Below, piece by piece: positions 6,316 through 12,127 of a stretch of DNA of 13,940 nt (positions are counted from its first letter, which is position 1; every line of letters begins with the position of its first letter). The translations under genes were made by a program, and so were the position numbers. The notes under the pieces are model-generated. The model saw only the letters and a program-made list of their open reading frames with translations, was not told where the DNA came from and ran no database searches. This DNA comes from Rhodoferax sp. (GTDB lineage Bacteria > Pseudomonadota > Gammaproteobacteria > Burkholderiales > Burkholderiaceae_C). The stretch spans positions 1 to 13,940 of the forward strand of contig JAIFMR010000197.1 of the NCBI GenBank assembly GCA_020048255.1. Direction: 5' to 3'.

Positions 6316-7275
6316 TCAGATCATCCAGCTCACCAGCGACATCACCAGCGTGATGCTGATCAACCCCAACGCGCTGGACACCGCCATGCTGGCCGTCACC
6401 AGGTCTTGCGCTACCTGGTAACGCTGGGCAAACAAAAACACGTTGGCGCCCATGGGCAATGCGGCAGCCACCACCATCACCTTCCACTCCAGCCCGCGCA
6501 GCCCGGCCAGCCAGCACACACTGGCTACCAGCACCGGTAGCGCCAGGTTCTTCAGTACGCTGATGCCCAAGGCGCTGCGCACATGGGAGCCCACGCGCAC
6601 CTGGGTCAGCGTGGCTCCCACCAGCAGCAGCGCGATCGGACCAAAGGCGTTGCCCAGCAATTGCAGCGGCCGGTCCAGCACCTCGGGGATCACCAGCCCG
6701 GTCTGCGCAAACAGCAAGCCCACAATGATGGGCAGGGGTACCGGGTGGATGATGCCGTTTTTGATGGCCGTCAATACGGTTCGCCAGGCATTGCGGGGCT
6801 GGGCCGCGTCAGTCAGCTGAGCTGCTTCGAGGTGGCGCGCTTCGACAATCTCCAGCACGATGGTGGCCACGGTCAGCAAGATCAAGGCATGCACCGAGAT
6901 CAGGGTCAGCAGCATCACCAGCGCCGCTTGGCCGTAGGCCAAGCCGATCAGCGGAATGCCGATCATCACCGTGTTGCTGAAAGTGGCCGCCAGGCCCAGC
7001 ACAGCCGCACGCGTATCGCGGCCCTGGGTCAAAAAGACCAGCGCATACAAGACACCCACAGCCACAAAATACAGCGCCACGGGCTTGAAGTTGAGCTGCT
7101 CGATGTGGACCCCACTCATGGCCCGAAATAACAGCGCGGGCGTGAGCACCATGAACACCAGGTTGGACAAGTCTTTGGTCGCCTCAGCCCTTATCCAGCC
7201 TACGCGTCCAGCTATCACCCCCATAGCAATCAGCAACACCACCGGCAGCAAGGCCGAAACAACGGGACTGGTCAC
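6316..7275 (-). CDS. AEC (auxin efflux carrier) family permease
   Basis: About 319 aa with hydrophobic helices throughout, as in the roughly 10-TM AEC family of secondary transporters (bacterial members include malonate/malate carriers). Family-like segments are the N-terminal helix ALLPVVLLIAMGVIAGRVGW, the FSNTVMIGIPLIG stretch and the C-terminal ALPMGANVFLFAQRY. The substrate cannot be inferred. No ATG begins the frame: GTG at 7275 (weak GGA patch upstream) is my choice, and TTG at 7296 would add seven residues. A hairpin with T-rich tail lies just upstream, leaving little room for a separate promoter. It is convergent with the aminotransferase gene. Confidence 0.88.
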   Translation of the reverse strand: MTSPVVSALLPVVLLIAMGVIAGRVGWIRAEATKDLSNLVFMVLTPALLFRAMSGVHIEQLNFKPVALYFVAVGVLYALVFLTQGRDTRAAVLGLAATFSNTVMIGIPLIGLAYGQAALVMLLTLISVHALILLTVATIVLEIVEARHLEAAQLTDAAQPRNAWRTVLTAIKNGIIHPVPLPIIVGLLFAQTGLVIPEVLDRPLQLLGNAFGPIALLLVGATLTQVRVGSHVRSALGISVLKNLALPVLVASVCWLAGLRGLEWKVMVVAAALPMGANVFLFAQRYQVAQDLVTASMAVSSALGLISITLVMSLVSWMI

Positions 7276-7312
7276 ATTGAATCCATCAGAGAACAAGCAC
7301 CAATTTTGTCCG

Positions 7313-7351
7313 AAAACAACAAGGCCACCGCCGCGACAAACGGAGGTGGCC
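7313..7351 (-). terminator. Intrinsic terminator or attenuator between the microprotein gene and the AEC gene
   Basis: GGCCACC-G-CCG (7323-7333) pairs with CGG-A-GGTGGCC (7341-7351) around a 7-nt loop, a 10-bp stem with one mismatch. On the minus strand the stem is followed by TTGTTGTTTT, as expected for a Rho-independent terminator of the 47-aa microprotein gene. It ends only about 25-50 bp before the AEC start, so it could also modulate read-through into that gene. Confidence 0.6.
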
Positions 7352-7405
7352 CAGAGCTTGACTCAGCCGGACGAATCGCCCGACTAAAAAGGGGTTGATG
7401 CCGAC

Positions 7406-7549
7406 TTATTTACCTGCATTCTTGGCATCTTCAACCATTTTCTTTTTGACAACAAAATAAGCGGCAAACATACCAATGGTCATGAACACAATGCCGGCAA
7501 TGCTCATCAGGCCGTAGTCGGTAGAAAAGAGATCCTGAAGTGCTTTCAT
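7406..7549 (-). CDS. 47-aa single-TM membrane microprotein, DUF3149-like
   Basis: The 47-aa product starts MKALQDLFSTDYGLMS, has one hydrophobic helix (about residues 15-34, MSIAGIVFMTIGMFAAYFVV) and ends in a basic then acidic tail (KKKMVEDAKNAGK). An AAGGA Shine-Dalgarno at 7562-7558 lies eight bases before the ATG, which makes this small frame convincing. The layout, a short 'DLFSTDYGLMS' lead followed by one TM helix, fits the small betaproteobacterial DUF3149 family as I remember it. Function is unknown. A strong hairpin terminator follows it. Confidence 0.8.
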   Translation of the reverse strand: MKALQDLFSTDYGLMSIAGIVFMTIGMFAAYFVVKKKMVEDAKNAGK

Positions 7550-7637
7550 GTTGCTGATCCTTGTGAAGTAGAGCTAAAAATCAAAGTGAGGTGAAGGCGT
7601 GACTATGCACCAGACCCGCGCCGTCAAACCTGATATT

Positions 7638-7643
7638 TGTCAA
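7638..7643 (-). promoter_or_regulatory. Possible -35 element upstream of the microprotein gene
   Basis: A perfect TTGACA is present on the minus strand in the 161-bp AT-richer spacer between the DUF3299 gene and the microprotein gene. I find no good -10 at 16-18 bp, so the promoter is only tentative. The spacer has no other recognisable feature. Confidence 0.2.
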
Positions 7644-7710
7644 TTTTTTGCATGAAATCAAGACGGATGTGCATCGGTTCCAAGCTTCAACTCAGACATC
7701 AACCCAAGCA

Positions 7711-8235
7711 TCACTTGACCTGAGCACCCGCTTCGATACGGTAGTACAAACCATAGGCGTCGTCAGGTAGCACGGCTAATTTGCCCTCGACCACCACCGG
7801 CTCCAGACCGTATTTGACGGGTATTTTGGTTTTGACTTCGACCATGCTCTCCGGCCCACCCGGAGTGCAAAAGGAGCAGGTCAGCGGCACCGAGGTCAGC
7901 AAAAAGTGGGTTTGTTTTTCACCCGGATCCAGCGGCATCATGAAACCCTGAACCCGCTGAACCTTGCCATGCAAGGCCTGCACTGCCGCCGGATACTGCG
8001 GCAACACCCGCTTGTTCACCAACTTGGTTTTGACATCTGACAGCAAAGACCAAGCCAACACATCGGTGCGCTGGGGCAGCGGGGCAAACGGGCTGTTGGG
8101 GCTGTGCACACCCGGCCCGGTGCCACTGGGAATGCCGGCGGATGCGGCACCGGCAATGGGCGGGCTCAGTTGCGCCAACAAGCCCAAAGGTGCACCACCC
8201 AGACAGAGTCCAACCAACCATGCCATATGTTTCAA
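7711..8235 (-). CDS. DUF3299 family exported protein
   Basis: A 174-aa protein with a signal peptide (residues 1-21, KHMAWLVGLCLGGAPLGLLA) and a compact periplasmic domain. The stretch RVQGFMMPLDPGEKQTHFLL followed by TCSFCTPGGPESMVEV is the DUF3299 signature; Cys120 and Cys123 form a CxxC motif. The start is TTG at 8235, decided by AGGAG five bases upstream; the in-frame ATG at 8226 would be 14 bases from it. It begins 13 bp after the DUF3050 gene and is probably the last gene of the zur operon. PA4066, the DUF3299 member of the Zur-regulated PA4063-PA4066 cluster in P. aeruginosa, sits beside a similar ABC system, which supports a role in zinc homeostasis. Confidence 0.85.
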   Translation of the reverse strand: MKHMAWLVGLCLGGAPLGLLAQLSPPIAGAASAGIPSGTGPGVHSPNSPFAPLPQRTDVLAWSLLSDVKTKLVNKRVLPQYPAAVQALHGKVQRVQGFMMPLDPGEKQTHFLLTSVPLTCSFCTPGGPESMVEVKTKIPVKYGLEPVVVEGKLAVLPDDAYGLYYRIEAGAQVK

Positions 8236-8248
8236 AGCTTGCTCCTGA

Positions 8249-9031
8249 TCAATGTGACTTCAATTCGGCATGCACCGCGTCCCACAGCGCAACACGCGCC
8301 TTGACGGCCTTTTTGGCAGCCTTTTCAACCTGGCGTTGTTTGGCAGCACTGTCGCCACACAGGTGCGCCAGCAGGTTCAGCGACAGCGGGCCATGGGATT
8401 GACCATCGAGGTGAATATGCCGCTCAAGGTAATAGTGAAACAGCGGTGCCTTGTGGCGACTGATGCCCAGATCAGCCAGCAAGGCCCGAAACATACCGGG
8501 AATCACCTGCTCGCGCCCCAGCGCAAAGGCTGCCGCCACCGCCGGTGTGTCGCCGGAGTCGATCACATCGAAGGTGCTGGCCATGAAACGGCGCGATGCC
8601 TGCGGAATATCGGCCTGGCGCAAGGCCTTGACCACGCCTTTTTTCTTCACCTGCTTGAGAAAAGCCAGCACCGGCGCGGTGTCGGCGCCGACTTCTTGCA
8701 TCGCCCCGAGATACAGGTCAAAGTGGCTGATAAAGGTTGGCTGGCCGGCGGCATCGGGCAGGCCCTCGTCGGTTTCTTCGCCCAACACAATCTCATTGAT
8801 CAGGCGCTGCGCTGCCGTCAATGCCATGTCGCCGGTGGGCTGCCACGGCACGCTCACCGGCGCGACGGCGCCCTGCAGGTATTTCAGCAAGGACATGAAG
8901 TCCCACACCGCATACACATGGTGCTGCATGAAACAACGCAGGTCGTCGGCCGTGCGCACCGCTGAGTACAAGGGATGCTGATCCAGGCGCGCCTTGAGTT
9001 GCGGCAGGTAGGGAAGGGACAAGGTTGACAT
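8249..9031 (-). CDS. DUF3050 protein, heme-oxygenase-like fold predicted
   Basis: A 260-aa soluble, helical protein. The N-terminal FMQHHVYAVWDFMSLLKYLQ and RRFMASTFDVI are typical of DUF3050 as I remember the family. The start is ATG 9031 (MSTLSLPYLPQLKARL); the frame stays open to 9337 but that extension overlaps the Cys-rich gene in another frame and looks random. Near the C-terminus, HYYLERHIHLDGQSHG contains H205-x3-D209-x3-H213, and acidic residues sit in helices at INEIVLGEETDE (79-90) and HFDLYLGAMQE (103-113). This arrangement recalls heme-oxygenase-like diiron oxidases (HDOs), where a late helix supplies H-x3-D-x2/3-H; enzymatic activity is inference. It lies 65 bp after the Cys-rich gene and 13 bp before the DUF3299 gene, within the zur operon. 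Confidence 0.82.
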   Translation of the reverse strand: MSTLSLPYLPQLKARLDQHPLYSAVRTADDLRCFMQHHVYAVWDFMSLLKYLQGAVAPVSVPWQPTGDMALTAAQRLINEIVLGEETDEGLPDAAGQPTFISHFDLYLGAMQEVGADTAPVLAFLKQVKKKGVVKALRQADIPQASRRFMASTFDVIDSGDTPAVAAAFALGREQVIPGMFRALLADLGISRHKAPLFHYYLERHIHLDGQSHGPLSLNLLAHLCGDSAAKQRQVEKAAKKAVKARVALWDAVHAELKSH

Positions 9032-9061
9032 GGGGATGCAGGGCAGGGGTCGACAAACGCG

Positions 9062-9084
9062 GTTATGCATTATCGACGCGGGGT
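9062..9084. promoter_or_regulatory. Possible internal regulatory palindrome before the DUF3050 gene
   Basis: The 65-bp gap upstream of the DUF3050 gene contains an imperfect palindrome centred on ATGCAT. On the minus strand it reads GATAATGCATAACC and shares the 8-mer ATAATGCA with the edge of one zur operator. GATAAT could be a -10 box, but the only TTGAGT upstream is 20 bp away. Weak evidence for an internal promoter or a degenerate operator. Confidence 0.2.
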
Positions 9085-9096
9085 CCAGCCGGTGAC

Positions 9097-9345
9097 TCAA
9101 TGCGTATGCTTCATGCCGCAAAACTTGCCAATGGCGATCCCTTTGCATTCGGCCTGCAATTGTTTCTCGCAGACCGCGTCGGCCTTGCCGGCTTCCAGGC
9201 ACTTGGCGGCGTTTTCGTGCGCTTGCGCCATGACCCGATGTCGCGCAATGTCTTCCTTTGTGGCTTTGTCCAGTTCCGCCGCAGAAGCTACCGTAAAAAT
9301 AGCTGTTAACGCAATACCCATAAGGGCTAGAGTCCAATTTCTCAT
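9097..9345 (-). CDS. 82-aa exported Cys-rich small protein of the zur operon
   Basis: The start at 9345 (MRNWTLALMGIALTAIF) is decided by an AAGGAAAG Shine-Dalgarno located in the last codons of the permease gene; the stop-to-start gap is 4 bp, implying translational coupling. Residues 1-22 are a Sec signal peptide with predicted cleavage after VASA. The mature ~60-aa helical protein carries four cysteines (49, 59, 67, 76) at regular 8-10 residue spacing and histidines 36, 43, 80 and 82, the last two in the tail KHTH. Such a protein could hold two disulfides in a helical hairpin or bind metal. It occupies a place in the operon where P. aeruginosa has a metal-binding periplasmic protein (PA4063), but no sequence relation is claimed. 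Function unknown. Confidence 0.85.
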   Translation of the reverse strand: MRNWTLALMGIALTAIFTVASAAELDKATKEDIARHRVMAQAHENAAKCLEAGKADAVCEKQLQAECKGIAIGKFCGMKHTH

Positions 9346-9349
9346 TAGC

Positions 9350-10561
9350 TTACTTTCCTTGCAAAAGTTCCAGAACACTCACCCGATACGCCCCCAGCGC
9401 CGGCAAAATCGCCGCCACCAGCGACACCCCCAGCGCCACAGCGGGCACCATCCAAAGCTCTGTCGGCCATGCCATGCCACCCATCAGCAACGAGTGATCC
9501 AATTGCAGCAGCCACGCCAGGCCCGCAGCCATGCCCTGCCCGGCCAGGACACCCAACACCGCCGCCAGCGCACCCAGCCACAGCGCTTCCAGCAGCAGCA
9601 AAGCGGCCACCTTGCTCGGCGGCGCGCCCAACATGCGCAACAAGGCCAAATCGCCCCGGCGCTCACGCACTGCGCTCCACAGCGCAATGAACACGCTCAA
9701 GCCCGCGGTGAGCAACAGCACGCCGGCAAAGGCGCGCAGCACATCGGTACCCAGCCCCAGCATGCTCAGCAGCCGGGTGATCTCCAGTGCTGGTGCGGCG
9801 GCCTGCATGTCGGTGCTGGTGTTGACATATCGCGGCAAACTCACCGCAGCCAGCGGCGACCTGTAAGTGATGAGCGCCATCGTGATTTCACGCTCCTCCA
9901 TCATGATCTGGCGGTCTTCATCGTCCACGGCGGTGTAGTCCTCATGCACCTTCCAGACCGAGGCGCTGTCCGTCAGGATCAATCGGTCGAGCACGCTGGC
10001 ACTGGGTGCCAGGATGCCGACCACGGTGTACACGCTGTCCCCGTGCGCATGACCGCCCGTGCCCAGGCCGTGCGTGCCGACAAAGGTGTTGCCCAAGGCC
10101 AAGCCGAGTTGGCGCGCTGTGGTGGCGCCCAACACCACTTGCATCGGCTGAGTCCAGAGTTGTCCCTGCGCCAGCGTGGCCTGGTAATGCGTGATGTAGG
10201 CACGCGACGTGCCCACAATGCGAAAACCACGCAAGCTGTCGCCCAGGCTGATCGGGATGAGTCGCGCCACCATGGGGTGTTGTTGCAGTTCCTGCACGGC
10301 TTTGAGCGGGATGTTGCCGGGCGGCACGTCAATGTGGAACACGCCCGACAAAATCAGCTGCATTGGGCTGCCCTTGGCCCCCACCACCAGGTCAATGCCC
10401 TGCAGGTCGCGCTCAAAGGCCTTGTTGAGCTGGTGGGACACCAACAACAAAAAGGTGATGGATGCCAAGCCCAGGCTGAGCAGCAGCAGGTTGAGCGCGG
10501 CTCCCAAGGGGCGCGACCACAGATAGGTCCAGGCCAGGGAAAGGGTTTTCATCCTCAACAT
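9350..10561 (-). CDS. FtsX/MacB-type ABC transporter permease
   Basis: A 403-aa inner-membrane permease with the FtsX/MacB layout: TM1 about 20-42, a large periplasmic domain (about 43-275), then TM2 (276-300), TM3 (318-348) and TM4 (371-392). ERRGDLALLRMLGAPPSKV after TM2 is the cytoplasmic coupling segment typical of the family. The periplasmic domain has a glycine/histidine loop (H164, H171, H173 in GTHGLGTGGHAHGD) and an acidic stretch (DDEDRQIMMEERE), both plausible metal-contact sites. The first ATG (10561) overlaps the ATPase stop by seven bases and has AGGA upstream. Pairs with the preceding ATPase gene. The family resembles PA4065. The role in zinc handling is inferred from zur linkage. 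Confidence 0.88.
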   Translation of the reverse strand: MLRMKTLSLAWTYLWSRPLGAALNLLLLSLGLASITFLLLVSHQLNKAFERDLQGIDLVVGAKGSPMQLILSGVFHIDVPPGNIPLKAVQELQQHPMVARLIPISLGDSLRGFRIVGTSRAYITHYQATLAQGQLWTQPMQVVLGATTARQLGLALGNTFVGTHGLGTGGHAHGDSVYTVVGILAPSASVLDRLILTDSASVWKVHEDYTAVDDEDRQIMMEEREITMALITYRSPLAAVSLPRYVNTSTDMQAAAPALEITRLLSMLGLGTDVLRAFAGVLLLTAGLSVFIALWSAVRERRGDLALLRMLGAPPSKVAALLLLEALWLGALAAVLGVLAGQGMAAGLAWLLQLDHSLLMGGMAWPTELWMVPAVALGVSLVAAILPALGAYRVSVLELLQGK

Positions 10562-11244
10562 GCCACGCCATCCTGCGGCGCTGTCGCGCGCCTCAACTGC
10601 AAGCGATGCAAGGGGTTTGACGGGCTCAACACCGGTTCAAGACAGGCCACCACCCGAGCATCATGGGTGGCAATCACCAGCGTGGCACCGTGGACCTGGG
10701 CGGTGGCCAGCAGCACACCGATGGCGTCGGCCGCGGCCTCGTCGTCCAGACTGGCGGTGGGCTCATCGACCAGAATCACCTGGGGCTTTTGCAACACGGC
10801 TCGCGCCAGCGCCACACGCTGCGCCTGGCCGCCTGAGAGCTGCGCCGGGTAGCGCTGCGCCAAATCCGCCACACCCAAGGCCTGCAAGGTGGCCTGGATC
10901 ACGGGCGGGTCCTCGGCGACCCCGCTGGCCCATTGCGCCATGGCCAGGTTTTGCTGCACCGTGAGCGCTGCACTCAAATGCAATTTTTGAGGTAAAAAGC
11001 CGATAGCCCTTGCCCGCCATGCGTCAGACGCTCTGTTTTTCAGAGCATTTAGTGCTTGCCCCGTCACCGTGATCTGACCCGCAGTGGGCAGCACCAAGGC
11101 CGCCACCAGCGCCAGCCAGGTGGACTTGCCGCAGCCCGAAGGGCCACTCAGCAGCAGCACAGCGCCCTGGGGCACATCCACATCCGGAAAACTCAGCAGC
11201 GTGCCCTGTGGATAGCGGTACGCCAAACCCCGGGTCTGGATCAT
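10555..11244 (-). CDS. ABC transporter ATP-binding protein (LolD/MacB-type)
   Basis: A 229-aa ATPase with every hallmark motif: Walker A GPSGCGKST (34-42), Q-loop Gln86 in FLPQ, signature LSGGQ (136-140), Walker B VILVDEP (156-162) and H-loop His193 in ATHD. It is the MacB/LolD class that energises FtsX-type permeases. The start at 11244 (MIQTRGLAYRYPQG) forms a 4-bp ATGA overlap with the zur stop, so the two are translationally coupled; the longer open frame to 11322 runs into zur and is rejected. A perfect 6-bp hairpin with a 5-nt loop lies inside the gene (11030-11046). Confidence 0.92.
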   Translation of the reverse strand: MIQTRGLAYRYPQGTLLSFPDVDVPQGAVLLLSGPSGCGKSTWLALVAALVLPTAGQITVTGQALNALKNRASDAWRARAIGFLPQKLHLSAALTVQQNLAMAQWASGVAEDPPVIQATLQALGVADLAQRYPAQLSGGQAQRVALARAVLQKPQVILVDEPTASLDDEAAADAIGVLLATAQVHGATLVIATHDARVVACLEPVLSPSNPLHRLQLRRATAPQDGVAC

Positions 11245-11804
11245 GACGTGGCCAGTGGCAAGGTGGCAGGCTGCGGCACCTCCCCGGACGTGACCTGCGC
11301 TGCGGTGGCGCAGTCGGCACACACGCCGCGCACCGCCACATCCAGGCTCAGACCCTGGTAGCCCAGCGCCTTGAGCGCTTGCAGGGCATGTTGTGCCGCG
11401 GCTTCCAGGTCAAAGCTGTGGCCCTGCAGCGCGCCTTGCAAAGGCTGGTCGCGGTGGCAACTTTGGCATTCAAAGTGCGGCAAGGCATGCACACTCACCG
11501 GCATGGACTGGTAACGGCGCACCCGGTTGGCATCGACCCGGCACAGCAACAGACCGACTTGGGTCAGCCGGTCAATCAAGCGGTACAGGGTCACACGGTC
11601 CAGGGCGGCACCGGCTTCGCCTGGTGTCCCGTCGGCGCTGCCCGTGGGCACCGCTATTTGCAGCTGGGCGTGGGTATAACTGGTGTCCGGGTGCGACAAA
11701 AACCAGCCCAAGACCCGCCGCGCAGCGCCGGTGCGACGCAGCCCGTGCGCAGAAAGCAGGGCGTCAATGGGATCAGGTTCACGCGGGGTGCGGGGCACAG
11801 ACAT
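11241..11804 (-). CDS. zur: Fur-family zinc uptake regulator
   Basis: A 187-aa Fur-superfamily repressor, longer than average because of a proline-rich N-terminus, a Gly/Ala-rich insert (about 52-68) before the recognition helix and a C-terminal tail. The winged-helix reads SYTHAQLQIAV...DRVTLYRLIDRLTQVGLL. Structural zinc cysteines are C113 and C116 (HFECQSC) and C162 and C165 (VCADC); C88, H106, H110 and H117 are candidate sensing ligands. Divergence from znuCBA and the duplicated operator upstream make Zur far more likely than Fur or PerR. ATG 11804 is preferred; ATG 11840 would start inside the operator region. It is the first gene of the minus-strand operon and is probably autoregulated. 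Confidence 0.9.
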   Translation of the reverse strand: MSVPRTPREPDPIDALLSAHGLRRTGAARRVLGWFLSHPDTSYTHAQLQIAVPTGSADGTPGEAGAALDRVTLYRLIDRLTQVGLLLCRVDANRVRRYQSMPVSVHALPHFECQSCHRDQPLQGALQGHSFDLEAAAQHALQALKALGYQGLSLDVAVRGVCADCATAAQVTSGEVPQPATLPLATS

Positions 11805-11840
11805 GGCAGCAGTTGGACTCTTTTTTTGGCACTCAAACAT

Positions 11841-11861
11841 TAATGCAATTGAGTTGCGATA
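11841..11861. promoter_or_regulatory. Candidate Zur operator 1
   Basis: A 21-bp imperfect palindrome with core GCAATTGAGTTGC (11845-11857) and pattern TAnnGCAAnTnAnTTGCnnTA. The 13-bp core is repeated without change in operator 2, exactly 26 bp away. It lies 36 bp upstream of zur and can control both arms of the divergent locus. That the binder is Zur is inferred from position. Confidence 0.75.
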
Positions 11862-11862
11862 A

Positions 11863-11868
11863 ACTATA
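11863..11868 (-). promoter_or_regulatory. Candidate -10 box of the zur operon
   Basis: On the minus strand TATAGT, a five-of-six match to the -10 consensus, sits exactly between the two operators. I see no convincing -35 at standard spacing. Its placement would let either bound dimer block transcription. Confidence 0.35.
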
Positions 11869-11887
11869 CCGCAATTGAGTTGCATTA
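11867..11887. promoter_or_regulatory. Candidate Zur operator 2
   Basis: Second 21-bp imperfect palindrome, TAnnGCAAnTnAnTTGCnnTA, with an identical 13-bp core at 11871-11883. It is 27 bp upstream of the His-rich microprotein start. The 26-bp centre-to-centre spacing is about two and a half helical turns, which would put the two bound dimers on roughly opposite faces. Confidence 0.75.
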
Positions 11888-11914
11888 TGACTGCAATCGA
11901 GCACCCTCCCCCGC

Positions 11915-12127
11915 ATGAAACACCCCGCCCCCACTCACCCACACGATCATGATCACCCCGGTCACGATCACGCATCGCACGCCGCAGCGCAGCCAGACTC
12001 AGGCTCCGTCCCGCGCTTGAGTGTGCTGGGTTGGCCGGCCTGGCAGCGCATTTTGGCTGTCTTGCCCGTTGTCGCTGGGCTGTGGCTGGCCGTTTGGTGG
12101 GCCAGTGCCCCGGTGCAGGCATGGTGA
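11915..12127 (+). CDS. 70-aa His-rich single-TM microprotein, first gene of the znu operon
   Basis: The protein begins MKHPAPTHPHDHDHPGHDHA: its first 22 residues contain eight histidines interleaved with aspartates and prolines, a likely divalent-metal-binding segment. A short basic stretch (PRLSVLGWPAWQR) precedes one hydrophobic helix (about 46-64). By the positive-inside rule the His-rich end would be cytoplasmic (inference). The stop overlaps the znuC start by seven bases (ATGGTGA), and the gene lies between the operator pair and znuC, so expression with znuCBA is almost certain. No strong Shine-Dalgarno is visible. I do not recognise a named family; zinc buffering, delivery to ZnuB or transporter gating are possibilities. 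Confidence 0.78.
   Translation: MKHPAPTHPHDHDHPGHDHASHAAAQPDSGSVPRLSVLGWPAWQRILAVLPVVAGLWLAVWWASAPVQAW

Noticed and set aside
9032..9337. N-terminal extension of the DUF3050 gene
   Set aside because: It overlaps almost all of the Cys-rich gene, which has a strong ribosome binding site and signal peptide, and the translated extension has no protein-like pattern.
9065..10852. Long plus-strand frame (595 codons) opposite the permease and ATPase genes
   Set aside because: Gln/Arg/His-rich translation typical of an antisense shadow of high-GC coding sequence; the minus-strand genes carry clear family motifs.
11887..11952. 21-codon frame starting in the operator, upstream of the His-rich gene
   Set aside because: No Shine-Dalgarno, lies over the operator and ends inside the next gene in another frame; could be a leader peptide but nothing supports it.
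11805..12122. N-terminal extension of zur to 12122
   Set aside because: It would cover the operators and overlap the His-rich gene on the other strand, with a random Arg/Ala-rich translation; the Fur-like part begins near 11804.
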